From NCBI GenBank assembly GCA_947631195.1, contig CANRKK010000010.1, positions 1 to 53,666 of the forward strand: a stretch of 53,666 nt of DNA. The letters are read 5' to 3'. Positions 8,393-14,995 of the stretch are shown here, one piece after another. The stretch comes from an uncultured Clostridia bacterium (GTDB lineage Bacteria; Bacillota; Clostridia; Christensenellales; Borkfalkiaceae). The notes beneath the pieces are model-generated. The model had not been told where the DNA came from, did not search any database, and saw nothing but the letters and a program-made list of their open reading frames with translations. The first letter of the stretch is position 1. Every line of letters starts with the position of its first letter. The translations under genes and the position numbers were made by a program.

Positions 8393-8962
8393 ATGCAACA
8401 CAAGGGAACGAAAATTTTTGAAACGGAGCGTCTGCTCCTTCGTAAGTGGAAGGAGAGCGACGCCGAAGAGGCGTTTGCGCATTGGATGAACGACCCCGGC
8501 GTTACAAAATACCTCACATGGACGCCGCACGGGGACATCGAAGTTACGCGGTCTCTTCTCAAAATGTGGGAACGTGAGAGTGGAGAGCCGCATATCTACC
8601 ATTGGGCAATCGTTCTGAAAGAAGGGAACATCCTCATCGGTGACATAGTAGTTCTGCGCGCGGACGACTTTCAGGAACGCGGCACAATCGGCTACTGCAT
8701 TGGTAAGGCGTGGTGGGGAAAGGGCATCATGACGGAGGCTCTTTCCGAAGTTCTGCGCTATTGTTTTGAGGAGGTGGGATTTTTCCGCATCGACGGTGAG
8801 CATGCGGCGGAGAATATCGGCTCCTCCCGCGTCATGGAAAAGTGCGGGCTCGTCTATGAGGGGACGCGCAGAAACTTCTTTCGCCTGCCAACTACGGGCG
8901 AGCGCGTCGATATGGTTGAACGCGGTATTCTGCGCGAGGATTATTTCAAAAATATAAAATAA
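8393..8962 (+). CDS. GNAT-family N-acetyltransferase (RimJ/RimL type)
   Basis: A 189-aa acetyl-CoA-dependent acetyltransferase of the RimJ/RimL group, which acts on N-termini or small amines; the substrate is unknown. The N-terminus has FETERLLLRKWKESDAEEAF. The acetyl-CoA region around residues 95-135 holds GYCIGKAWWGKGIMTEAL, followed by the family's NIGSSRVMEKCGL. I place the start at ATG 8393, preceded by GAAGGAAA, because an upstream in-frame ATG (8357) lies in the -10 box. It is a single-gene unit with a strong terminator. It lies directly beyond the 3' side of tRNA-Ser and its tandem repeats, and its wording (many CGT and GAG codons) differs slightly from its neighbours. Acquisition at the tRNA is possible but not shown. 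Confidence 0.88.
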   Translation: MQHKGTKIFETERLLLRKWKESDAEEAFAHWMNDPGVTKYLTWTPHGDIEVTRSLLKMWERESGEPHIYHWAIVLKEGNILIGDIVVLRADDFQERGTIGYCIGKAWWGKGIMTEALSEVLRYCFEEVGFFRIDGEHAAENIGSSRVMEKCGLVYEGTRRNFFRLPTTGERVDMVERGILREDYFKNIK

Positions 8963-8988
8963 ATTAAAATTGAGGACATATAAAGAAG

Positions 8989-9015
8989 GCGAGGGCAGTT
9001 TTTGTCCTCGCTTTT
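8989..9015 (+). terminator. Terminator of the GNAT gene
   Basis: Nine-bp stem GCGAGGGCA / TGTCCTCGC (one G-U), loop GTTTT, followed by TTTT. Confidence 0.8.
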
Positions 9016-9060
9016 GCAATAAAAAATGAGACGCAAGTTATGTTCAACTTACGTCCCACT

Positions 9061-9367
9061 TGGCGCAGAGAGAGGGATTTTGCCTTTTCCCGCAGGCGGG
9101 AACCCTCGGCAAAGCGTCGTCGCTTCGCTCCTCGCGCGAACCCGACGGGGGTTCTTTATTCCCTCAACACAACAGGCGGAGCACAAAAAGTGCCCCGCCC
9201 GTTCTGGCGCAGAGAGAGGGATTTTGCCTTTTCCCGCAGGCGGGAACCCTCGGCAAAGCGTCGTCGCTTCGCTCCTCGCGCGAACCCGACGGGGGTTCTT
9301 TATTCCCTCAACACAACAGGCGGAGCACAAAAAGTGCCCCGCCCGTTCTGGCGCAGAGAGAGGGATT
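9061..9367 (-). repeat. Two exact 144-bp tandem units carrying the tRNA-Ser 3' end
   Basis: Units begin at 9061 and 9205, and a third, partial repeat at 9349 is the tRNA-Ser gene itself. The shared core is the last 19 nt of the tRNA including CCA (plus strand tggcgcagagagagggatt). Each core is joined to an identical 125-bp segment rich in hairpins: GGCGGGGCAC / GTGCTCCGCC with a TTTTT loop, and CCCGC / GCGGG. On the tRNA's strand the order is tRNA, spacer, core, spacer, core. Because 144 is divisible by three, long open frames cross the array in several phases; none looks like a protein. This fills most of the 380-bp gap between the GNAT gene and the tRNA. Confidence 0.93.
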
Positions 9368-9438
9368 CGAACCCCCGTACGTATTCCTACGTAACACGAT
9401 TTCGAGTCGTGCGCGTTCGACCACTCCGCCATCTCTGC
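9349..9438 (-). tRNA. tRNA-Ser (anticodon CGA)
   Basis: A 90-nt class II tRNA on the minus strand. The acceptor strand GCAGAGA pairs with TCTCTGC, followed by discriminator G and an encoded CCA. The anticodon arm CACGA-CTCGAAA-TCGTG gives anticodon CGA, reading UCG. A long variable arm (TACGTAGGAATACGTA) is diagnostic for serine. The T arm contains GGTTCGAATCC. The 3' end is duplicated twice downstream in the 144-bp units. Confidence 0.97.
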
Positions 9439-9565
9439 TTATCGGTCGCCTGTTAATTTTATAACAAGCTAAAATAAAATTCAAGCGTTTTTGGGGTGTT
9501 TTCAAAATTTTATTGGCGGGTAAAATTCCTGCGGCGTTATTTCACGGGTTAAAGCTCAAACTTGT

Positions 9566-9594
9566 TTGACAAATCGGCGTTGTTTATATATTAT
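9566..9594 (+). promoter_or_regulatory. Promoter of the lspA operon
   Basis: -35 TTGACA (9566-9571), 17-bp spacer, -10 TATTAT (9589-9594). Initiation about 7 nt downstream would fall 2-3 nt before the lspA ATG, so the message would be almost leaderless. Confidence 0.75.
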
Positions 9595-9603
9595 ATAAAC
9601 GGT

Positions 9604-10308
9604 ATGTTTAAATCAAAGTTCAAACTCAATATAGGGGCTAAAAGCATTATACTTTTGGTCGTCTGCGGGTTACTCGTTGCCGCAGATCTTTTAACGAAGC
9701 ATTTTGAGGAGGCCTACGGCTGGAATCTTGTTATAATTTCCGGATTTATTGAAATCGACGGCGGCGTCAAGCGGAGAAATCCCGGTTGCGCGTTCGGTTT
9801 TTTGAACGACAATCCGCAGATAGGCCAACCTGTCTTGATATCCCTCACGATCGTGATGATTTTGTTCCTTTTATTTGCGTTTGCCGTGATGCCCGAACGC
9901 TTCACTTTCGTTAAAGTTGCCATAACTTTGGTTTTGGGCGGCGCATTGGGAAATCTCGTAGACAGGATTATGCTTCACGCCGTCCGTGATTTTATCGGGC
10001 TGAATATGCTGTTTGATTTTACCGCCCCCATAGATCTCATATATTGCAATCTTGCCGACTTTTTTGTAGTTATCGGCGCAGTGATGATTGTAATCTACAT
10101 GCTGTTTTTCGGCGAGATGGCGGTATTCCCGCTCACTAAAAAGGCAAAAGCCGCGCAGGCGAGGCGCAAGGAAGAGGAAAAAGCAGCAAAAAACGCGCCT
10201 CAAAATCCCGATCAGCCCGCAGTAACCGACGAACAACCGCCCCAAGAGCCGCCGTCAGATACGCAGGTTGAAAATACGGACGAGGACGGCAGGGAAAGCG
10301 GTCAATGA
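9604..10308 (+). CDS. lspA: Lipoprotein signal peptidase (signal peptidase II) with acidic C-terminal tail
   Basis: Membrane aspartyl protease that removes signal peptides from diacylated prolipoproteins. From ATG 9604 it is 234 aa, against about 150-165 in most bacteria. Four membrane helices span about residues 12-175. Conserved motifs are NPGCAFGFLND, GGALGNLVDRIMLHAVRDFIG and CNLADFFVVIGA; the catalytic aspartates are in VRDF and NLADFF. Residues 176-234 are a charged, Pro/Gln/Glu-rich tail with no recognised domain, predicted to be cytoplasmic. A TTG at 9562 also opens the frame but lies in the promoter. The gene overlaps rluD by 4 bp (ATGA). A substrate in this window is the importer's lipoprotein at 15 kb. 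Confidence 0.93.
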   Translation: MFKSKFKLNIGAKSIILLVVCGLLVAADLLTKHFEEAYGWNLVIISGFIEIDGGVKRRNPGCAFGFLNDNPQIGQPVLISLTIVMILFLLFAFAVMPERFTFVKVAITLVLGGALGNLVDRIMLHAVRDFIGLNMLFDFTAPIDLIYCNLADFFVVIGAVMIVIYMLFFGEMAVFPLTKKAKAAQARRKEEEKAAKNAPQNPDQPAVTDEQPPQEPPSDTQVENTDEDGRESGQ

Positions 10309-11219
10309 AAAGGGAAACGTTAACTGCATCAGAGCCTTGTCCGCGCGCCGATTTGTTTGTAAGCGCCAACATTGCGGGGTGCACGCGTTCGTCGGTCAAA
10401 CGGCTGTTTGACGAGGGCAATATACGCATAAACGGCAAAGCGGGCAAGCCCTCGGCCGCAATTAAGGCGGGGGACGTCGTTGAAGTGGTCGTGCCCGACG
10501 CCGTAAGCTACAGCGCAAAGCCCGAAGACATCCCGATAGAAATAATCTATGAGGACGAGGACATCGCCGTTGTCAACAAGCCGCAGGGAATGACCGTCCA
10601 TGCGGGGAACGGTAACACGGAGGGAACCCTTGTAAACGCGCTTTTATTCAGATTAGATAATCTTAGCGGGATAAACGGCGTTATGCGGCCGGGGATAGTG
10701 CACAGAATAGATAAAGATACTTCGGGTCTTTTGGTCGTCGCCAAAAACGACGGGGCGCACCTTAGCCTGTCCTCGCAAATCGAACAAAAAACTTGCCGCC
10801 GCACATATATTGCGCTTTTGGAAGGTATAGTAAAAGAGGACTCAGGCACAATTAGCACATATATAGGCAGAAGCCCACAGGACAGAATAAAAATGGCCGT
10901 AGTGCCGCCCGATAAAGGGAAGCTGGCCATCACCGATTTTAAGGTGCTCAAAAGATACAAACAGGGTTTTACATTGTGCCGTTTTGATTTGCACACGGGC
11001 AGAACCCACCAAATCCGCGTGCATGCAAGATATATGGGGCATCCAGTCGTCGGAGATCCCGTATACGGGGTAAAAAAGCAAAAATTTTCGTTGAACGGGC
11101 AACTTCTCCACGCGTGGAGGTTGCAACTCGTTCATCCGTCAAGCGGCAAACAGATGGATTTTGAAGCGCCTTTGCCCGATTATTTTGCTGATATATTGCA
11201 AAAACTGACCGAAACGTAA
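10305..11219 (+). CDS. RluA/RluD-family pseudouridine synthase
   Basis: A 304-aa RNA pseudouridine synthase. An S4 RNA-binding domain covers about residues 10-75 (SSVKRLFDEGNIRINGKAGK). The RluA catalytic domain follows, with the catalytic aspartate in HRIDKDTSGLLVVAKND near residue 140 and the later motifs GRTHQIRVHARYMGHPVVGD and LLHAWRL. It modifies uridines in large-subunit rRNA or tRNA; the exact target (RluD, RluC or RluB-like) cannot be decided by sequence alone, though the S4-plus-RluA layout and the lspA-rluD order favour RluD. The start overlaps the lspA stop as ATGA, so translation is coupled. Confidence 0.93.
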   Translation: MKRETLTASEPCPRADLFVSANIAGCTRSSVKRLFDEGNIRINGKAGKPSAAIKAGDVVEVVVPDAVSYSAKPEDIPIEIIYEDEDIAVVNKPQGMTVHAGNGNTEGTLVNALLFRLDNLSGINGVMRPGIVHRIDKDTSGLLVVAKNDGAHLSLSSQIEQKTCRRTYIALLEGIVKEDSGTISTYIGRSPQDRIKMAVVPPDKGKLAITDFKVLKRYKQGFTLCRFDLHTGRTHQIRVHARYMGHPVVGDPVYGVKKQKFSLNGQLLHAWRLQLVHPSSGKQMDFEAPLPDYFADILQKLTET

Positions 11220-11260
11220 AAACGCTTCGGCGCGCATAAAAGTTAAAAGGAGGAAATTAT

Positions 11261-11623
11261 ATGGCGAAAAAAAATAAGCGGAGCGAGGAGGAGCGCGAAG
11301 AATCCTCCGCCAAAAACTCAAACAACGGGCCCAAATCCCGCAACTCGTTTACAAAATTCTGTGCCTTTTGGGGCATAACGCTTGCCGCGCTCCTGTTTGC
11401 GGTAAACGGATTGCTGCAGCTTTTGACCAAGGTTGCCAACGTCAATGCGGACGGCATGAATACGGCAATGACCGCCATAGATTTTGTGTCCAAATTGGCC
11501 CTGCTGTTTGCCGTCGGGGTGCCCGCATACGGCTATGTTTATCACAAAAGTCTTGCATGGAAAATTATCTACATAGTTGCGGTAGTATTTTATGCATGCT
11601 TCTGCATCTATCGCTTATTTTAA
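11261..11623 (+). CDS. Small two-helix membrane protein, function unknown
   Basis: Unrecognised 120-aa protein with an AAAGGAGG ribosome-binding site. The first 35 residues are strongly charged (KKNKRSEEEREESSAK). Two hydrophobic stretches follow around residues 42-62 and 70-90, with a third near the C-terminus (IIYIVAVVFYACFCIYRLF). It sits between rluD and der in what looks like one operon. Confidence 0.8.
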   Translation: MAKKNKRSEEEREESSAKNSNNGPKSRNSFTKFCAFWGITLAALLFAVNGLLQLLTKVANVNADGMNTAMTAIDFVSKLALLFAVGVPAYGYVYHKSLAWKIIYIVAVVFYACFCIYRLF

Positions 11624-11637
11624 AAAGAGTTTAAATT

Positions 11638-12948
11638 ATGTCAAATCCTTTAGTAGCAATCGTCGGCAGACCCAATGTTGGTAAAAGCACTTTTTTCAAC
11701 AAGGTCGCCGGCAGAAAAATTTCTATAACCGAGGACAAACCCGGCGTCACTCGCGACAGGCTGTATGCCGATACCGAGTGGCGGGGCAAGCCCTTTACCA
11801 TAGTAGATACCGGCGGCATAGAGATGCGGTCGGAGGATACCATGTGGGTGGAGATCAAAAACCAGGCGGAAGTGGCCATAGATACCGCGCAGATAATACT
11901 GCTTTTTGTGGACGGTAAGGAGGGCCTTACGTCTTCGGACTATGACATTGCCGACAAATTGCGCCGCTGCAAAAAGCCCGTGATTTTGGTTGTAAACAAG
12001 ATCGACGAATATTCCGAGGATAAAATTTTTGAATTTTATTCCTTGGGTTTGGGCGAGCCCTATCCCGTCTCCGCCGAACACGGAAAGGGCATAGGCGACG
12101 TTTTAGACGAGGTTGTAAGCTGGTTTGAAAAGGGCGAAAACGCCGAGGACGACAGCATCAAAATTGCCGTAGTGGGCAAGCCGAATGCGGGGAAAAGCAG
12201 TTTGGTAAACAAGCTCTTGGGCTTTGAACGCTCTATCGTCACCGATATAGCGGGCACCACGCGCGACGCCATAGACACAAAATTTTCGCATAACGGCACG
12301 AATTACACCATAATCGACACGGCGGGCATACGCAAAAAGAGCAAAGTGGAGGATAATATCGAATATTATTCCGTCATGCGCGCCTTTGACGCCGTGCGCC
12401 GCGCCGACGTGTGCCTTTTGGTTGTGGACAGCGTGGACGGGCTCACGGAGCAGGACACTAAGATTGTGGGCTATGTCCACGAGCAGGGCAAGCCGTCGCT
12501 CATTGTCATGAACAAGTGGGACCTGATTGAAAAGGATACCAATACCATAAATAAGTTCCAAGACAAACTCGCGCAAGACCTTAAATTTATGGACTATTTC
12601 AAGAGCATTTACATTTCCGCAAAGACGGGTTTGCGCACCGAAAAACTTTTGTCCATGGTAAACGAGGTCTATGAGCACGCCCGCTACAGGGTTGCGACAG
12701 GCACGCTTAACGACGTGATTGCGGACGCCGTGAGGACGAGCGAGCCGCCGTCCTACAACGGCAGGAGGCTCAAAATATATTATGCCTCGCAAGTTTCGGT
12801 CGCCCCGCCCACTTTTGTGCTGTTTGTAAATTCAACCGACCTTCTTCATTTTTCATACGAGAGATTTTTGGAGAATACGTTGCGCAAAAATTTTGATTTT
12901 TCGGGTACGCCCATAAAAATAATCACGAGGGAGAGAAACAATGACTGA
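11638..12948 (+). CDS. der: Ribosome-assembly GTPase Der (EngA)
   Basis: A 436-aa essential GTPase of 50S subunit assembly with two tandem G domains and a C-terminal KH-like domain. Domain 1 has GRPNVGKSTFFNKV, DTGG and NKID. Domain 2 has GKPNAGKSSLVNKLLG near residue 180, DTAG and NKWD. The KH-like domain covers about residues 350-436. The ribosome-binding site is weak (AAAGAG). Its end overlaps the plsY start by 8 bp. The der-plsY order is common in Firmicutes. Confidence 0.97.
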   Translation: MSNPLVAIVGRPNVGKSTFFNKVAGRKISITEDKPGVTRDRLYADTEWRGKPFTIVDTGGIEMRSEDTMWVEIKNQAEVAIDTAQIILLFVDGKEGLTSSDYDIADKLRRCKKPVILVVNKIDEYSEDKIFEFYSLGLGEPYPVSAEHGKGIGDVLDEVVSWFEKGENAEDDSIKIAVVGKPNAGKSSLVNKLLGFERSIVTDIAGTTRDAIDTKFSHNGTNYTIIDTAGIRKKSKVEDNIEYYSVMRAFDAVRRADVCLLVVDSVDGLTEQDTKIVGYVHEQGKPSLIVMNKWDLIEKDTNTINKFQDKLAQDLKFMDYFKSIYISAKTGLRTEKLLSMVNEVYEHARYRVATGTLNDVIADAVRTSEPPSYNGRRLKIYYASQVSVAPPTFVLFVNSTDLLHFSYERFLENTLRKNFDFSGTPIKIITRERNND

Positions 12949-13660
12949 ACTCTCTTTTGCGGCAAATTGGTATTGGTTTTTGCTCGGCGGCATAGCAAGC
13001 TATCTTATAGGTTGCTTCAACTTTGCCGTGCTTATATCGCATTTTAAAAATAAAGATATACGCGATATGGGCAGCGGAAACCCCGGCACAATGAATATGA
13101 CGCGCAGTTTCGGCCTTAAGTTCGGGGCGATAAATTTTTTCTGCGACGTGCTGAAGGGCGGGATTCCCGTTTTGGCGGGCTGGCTGATATTCAAAGATTA
13201 TTGCTTTGAGGGGACCGCGTTTTGCGTCGCCGATTTTTCCCGTTACTTTTTCGGTATTATGGTAATTATAGGCCATATATTCCCCGTAACGATGAAATTC
13301 AAGGGGGGAAAGGGCATAGCTTCTACGATGGGGCTGTTTCTGTTTGCCTTATCCTGCGAACAGTGGTGGTACGTATTCATTGTGGTCGCCTTTCTCGTGT
13401 GCGTGTTGCTGTACATAGTATTTTCCGAAATGGGAAGTATGGGTTCCCTTCTCGGCGTTTCGGGACTGAGCATTTTTCAGGCTGTAGTCACCGTAATAAA
13501 ATACGGAGAAAATTTGAACAGCATATGGGTGATTGTAACCTTGATGCTGATATTGGGCATAAACTTGCTCACGTGGATTGCGCACCATCAAAACATCTGG
13601 CGCTTGCTTGCGGGCGAGGAACACCATACCTCCGTCAGAAAGCATAAAAAGAAAGCATAA
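12941..13660 (+). CDS. plsY: Glycerol-3-phosphate acyltransferase PlsY
   Basis: A 239-aa integral membrane enzyme that transfers acyl from acyl-phosphate to glycerol-3-phosphate, the first step of phosphatidic-acid synthesis. Family motifs are present: GSGNPGTMNMTRSFG near residue 45 (usually GSGNPGATN), HIFPVTMKFKGGKGIAST near residue 110, and NIWRLLAGEEH near the C-terminus. There are five or more hydrophobic segments. An insertion of some 20 residues around 78-98 makes it slightly longer than the 190-210 aa norm. It overlaps der and is followed by a strong hairpin. Confidence 0.93.
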   Translation: MTELSFAANWYWFLLGGIASYLIGCFNFAVLISHFKNKDIRDMGSGNPGTMNMTRSFGLKFGAINFFCDVLKGGIPVLAGWLIFKDYCFEGTAFCVADFSRYFFGIMVIIGHIFPVTMKFKGGKGIASTMGLFLFALSCEQWWYVFIVVAFLVCVLLYIVFSEMGSMGSLLGVSGLSIFQAVVTVIKYGENLNSIWVIVTLMLILGINLLTWIAHHQNIWRLLAGEEHHTSVRKHKKKA

Positions 13661-13700
13661 AAAAAAGGCGCCGCCGTGATTTACACGGCGGCGCTGAAAT
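13661..13700 (-). terminator. Convergent terminator between plsY and the PH-like gene
   Basis: Perfect 11-bp stem GCGCCGCCGTG / CACGGCGGCGC (13668-13694). On the minus strand it is followed directly by CTTTTTTTT, so it ends the minus-strand gene. On the plus strand the T-run is delayed by six bases, so plsY may also terminate here. Confidence 0.85.
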
Positions 13701-14182
13701 TATTTTTTGGGTTGGTTATCGGGAGAGTTTTTAACCGAGTTTATTATATATTCTATATTTGGATTGCACTTTAAAAGTTCGCTTACAAAGTTTTCATACC
13801 ATTCGGGATTGACAACAATCATTACAAACGTATCGTTTTTAAAATATACCGCAAGTTTGTCCGTCGTCCTGTCAAGCACGGCCCTTTCTATATCGCTGAT
13901 CTTAAATTTGCTTTTAATTATCCCGAAACTTGTCTTTAAAGTATCTCCGCCCACGGCATAATAGGAGGAGCAGAGCAGGCTTACCAAAATAACCGACAGC
14001 AAAACGGAGACGATGAACATCGTTACAAAACCTATTATAGAATAAATGGCTTTGTCCGAATACATATAATCGCCCTTTATCACGTTATACAGCGTAACTC
14101 CGAACGCGGCAACGGCGAGGACTATTCCCGCATATATCAAAACTGTGGTCAGCTTGGAAAACTTGAATTTGAAAACTTTCAT
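13700..14182 (-). CDS. Membrane protein with bacterial PH-like domain, leaderless start
   Basis: A 160-aa protein from ATG 14182 (MKVFKFKFSK). Two membrane helices lie at about residues 12-32 and 50-75. The cytoplasmic part reads YYAVGGDTLKTSFGIIKSKF, then KISDIERAVLD and a strand-rich stretch ending in VVNPEWYENFVSELLKCNP, the pattern of bacterial PH (YdbT/YvbH-like) domains. Function is unknown. An upstream in-frame ATG (14200) lies ahead of the -10 box; the -10 TATAAT ends 6 nt before ATG 14182 and there is no ribosome-binding site, so the transcript probably begins at the start codon. Confidence 0.78.
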   Translation of the reverse strand: MKVFKFKFSKLTTVLIYAGIVLAVAAFGVTLYNVIKGDYMYSDKAIYSIIGFVTMFIVSVLLSVILVSLLCSSYYAVGGDTLKTSFGIIKSKFKISDIERAVLDRTTDKLAVYFKNDTFVMIVVNPEWYENFVSELLKCNPNIEYIINSVKNSPDNQPKK

Positions 14183-14188
14183 AACGCC

Positions 14189-14217
14189 ATTATAACCCAA
14201 GCCGCTATAAAAAGCAA
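14189..14217 (-). promoter_or_regulatory. Promoter of the PH-like gene
   Basis: Minus strand: -35 TTGCTT (14217-14212), 17-bp spacer, -10 TATAAT (14194-14189). It lies 6 nt from the start codon. Confidence 0.65.
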
Positions 14218-14258
14218 CAAAATTGTCGGGTTTTGGTTGGCGCGTTTAAATAAATGGT

Positions 14259-14516
14259 TCAAAGCGGGATTTTGGGAAACAGGATAACGTTGTCCTTCGT
14301 GTGTGGACGGGGCGCTCTCGGTCTGTACCTGTTGCGGCAATCGGGACGCTTGTCCTCTGCGCCGTCGTCTGTTTCGGGCGCTTTATTGTCCTCCTCGGTG
14401 GTTTCGCGCACCGTCGTTGCGGCGGGCTGCGCTTTGCCTGCGGCCGAGGCCCAGCCTGCGGCAAATATAATGGCTAAACTGAGCATGCTAACGAGAAAAT
14501 ACAGTAACTTTTTCAT
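14259..14516 (-). CDS. Small secreted or membrane-anchored protein, unknown function
   Basis: An 85-aa protein with a clear N-terminal hydrophobic signal: MKKLLYFLVSMLSLAIIFAA followed by GWASAAGKAQ, giving a possible cleavage after ASA. The mature part is very polar (TEEDNKAPETDDGAEDKR, then a basic stretch RNRYRPRAPRP) and has no recognised domain. The start is leaderless-like: -10 CATACT (14528-14523) ends 6 nt before ATG 14516 with no ribosome-binding site. The frame is short, so moderate confidence. Confidence 0.6.
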   Translation of the reverse strand: MKKLLYFLVSMLSLAIIFAAGWASAAGKAQPAATTVRETTEEDNKAPETDDGAEDKRPDCRNRYRPRAPRPHTKDNVILFPKIPL

Positions 14517-14522
14517 ATCAAC

Positions 14523-14552
14523 AGTATGAATATTTAAAATTCCGTTATGCAA
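14523..14552 (-). promoter_or_regulatory. Putative promoter of the small secreted-protein gene
   Basis: Minus strand: -35 TTGCAT (14552-14547), 18-bp spacer, -10 CATACT (14528-14523). Confidence 0.45.
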
Positions 14553-14556
14553 AGAG

Positions 14557-14585
14557 TTGCAAATTCGCCTGAAAAAATGTAAAAT
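14557..14585 (+). promoter_or_regulatory. Promoter of the TM1266/ABC importer operon
   Basis: -35 TTGCAA (14557-14562), 17-bp spacer, -10 TAAAAT (14580-14585). Predicted initiation near 14592 gives a leader of about 107 nt. Confidence 0.65.
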
Positions 14586-14591
14586 TATGTT

Positions 14592-14698
14592 ACCTGAACG
14601 CAAAGAGTAATCTGAGGGCAAAGGACTGCATATCTGGCCGCCGCATAGTGTACGGCGGATATTGTCCTTTCCCCCTTAACGATAAGGAGGGATTTTTT
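14592..14698 (+). promoter_or_regulatory. Structured leader with switch-like hairpins (candidate riboswitch)
   Basis: Seen: a long arm AAAGGAC (14620-14626) / GTCCTTT (14664-14670) enclosing ATAT / ATAT and CCGCCG / CGGCGG with a 9-nt loop. It is followed by CCC-CCTTA (14671-14678) / TAAGG-A-GGG (14683-14691), which contains the AAGGAGG ribosome-binding site and is followed directly by TTTTTT and the ATG. The arm can extend by pairing GGG (14616-14618) with CCC (14672-14674), which would disrupt the hairpin that masks the ribosome-binding site. The two folds therefore compete. I do not recognise the class; TPP, purine, c-di-GMP, THF and fluoride consensus elements were not found. Confidence 0.55.
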
Positions 14699-14947
14699 AT
14701 GTCGGAAAACAGAATAGCCGTAATAAGCATAATTGCGGGGGCAAGGGAACAAAGCCCCAAAATAAATGCAATTTTATCCGAGTTCGGCGATTTTGTAATA
14801 GGAAGAATGGGAATACCGTATAAACAGAAATCGGTATTCATAATAAGCGTAGCGGTGGACGCGCCCGCAGAAGTTATAAACACAATAACCGGCAAGATAG
14901 GGCAGCTTGAGGGCGTTACTGCAAAGACGCTTATGTCTAAACTTTGA
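14699..14947 (+). CDS. TM1266-type iron-only hydrogenase system regulator
   Basis: An 82-aa ACT-like protein. It matches the small TM1266 family, putative regulators often found with [FeFe]-hydrogenase maturation genes, in length and in the signature ENRIAVISIIAGAR, then FGDFVIGRMGIPYKQKSVF and ISVAVDAPAEVINTITGKIG. The start at 14699 has an excellent AAGGAGG eight bases upstream, sequestered in the leader hairpin; an upstream in-frame ATG (14648) lies inside that structured RNA. No hydrogenase or maturase gene is in the window. Here it leads an ABC importer operon, so its job in this setting is open. Confidence 0.87.
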   Translation: MSENRIAVISIIAGAREQSPKINAILSEFGDFVIGRMGIPYKQKSVFIISVAVDAPAEVINTITGKIGQLEGVTAKTLMSKL

Positions 14948-14995
14948 TTAAATTTTGAGGTAAAAGGTCATGCCTGATACCGAAAAGGAGCAAAT

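Noticed and set aside
9061-9367. CRISPR array
   Set aside because: Only two full units, and both the core and the spacer are identical between units. The core is the tRNA 3' end, and there are no cas genes.
9026-9464. Several long open frames across the tRNA-Ser repeats
   Set aside because: The 144-bp unit length is a multiple of three, so each stop-free frame repeats itself. The frames have no start signals, overlap the tRNA and have no protein-like composition.
14592-14698. TPP riboswitch upstream of a ThiY-like importer
   Set aside because: The conserved CTGAGA and ACCTGATCTGG-type TPP elements are not present in the right order; only a short CTGAGG-like piece occurs.
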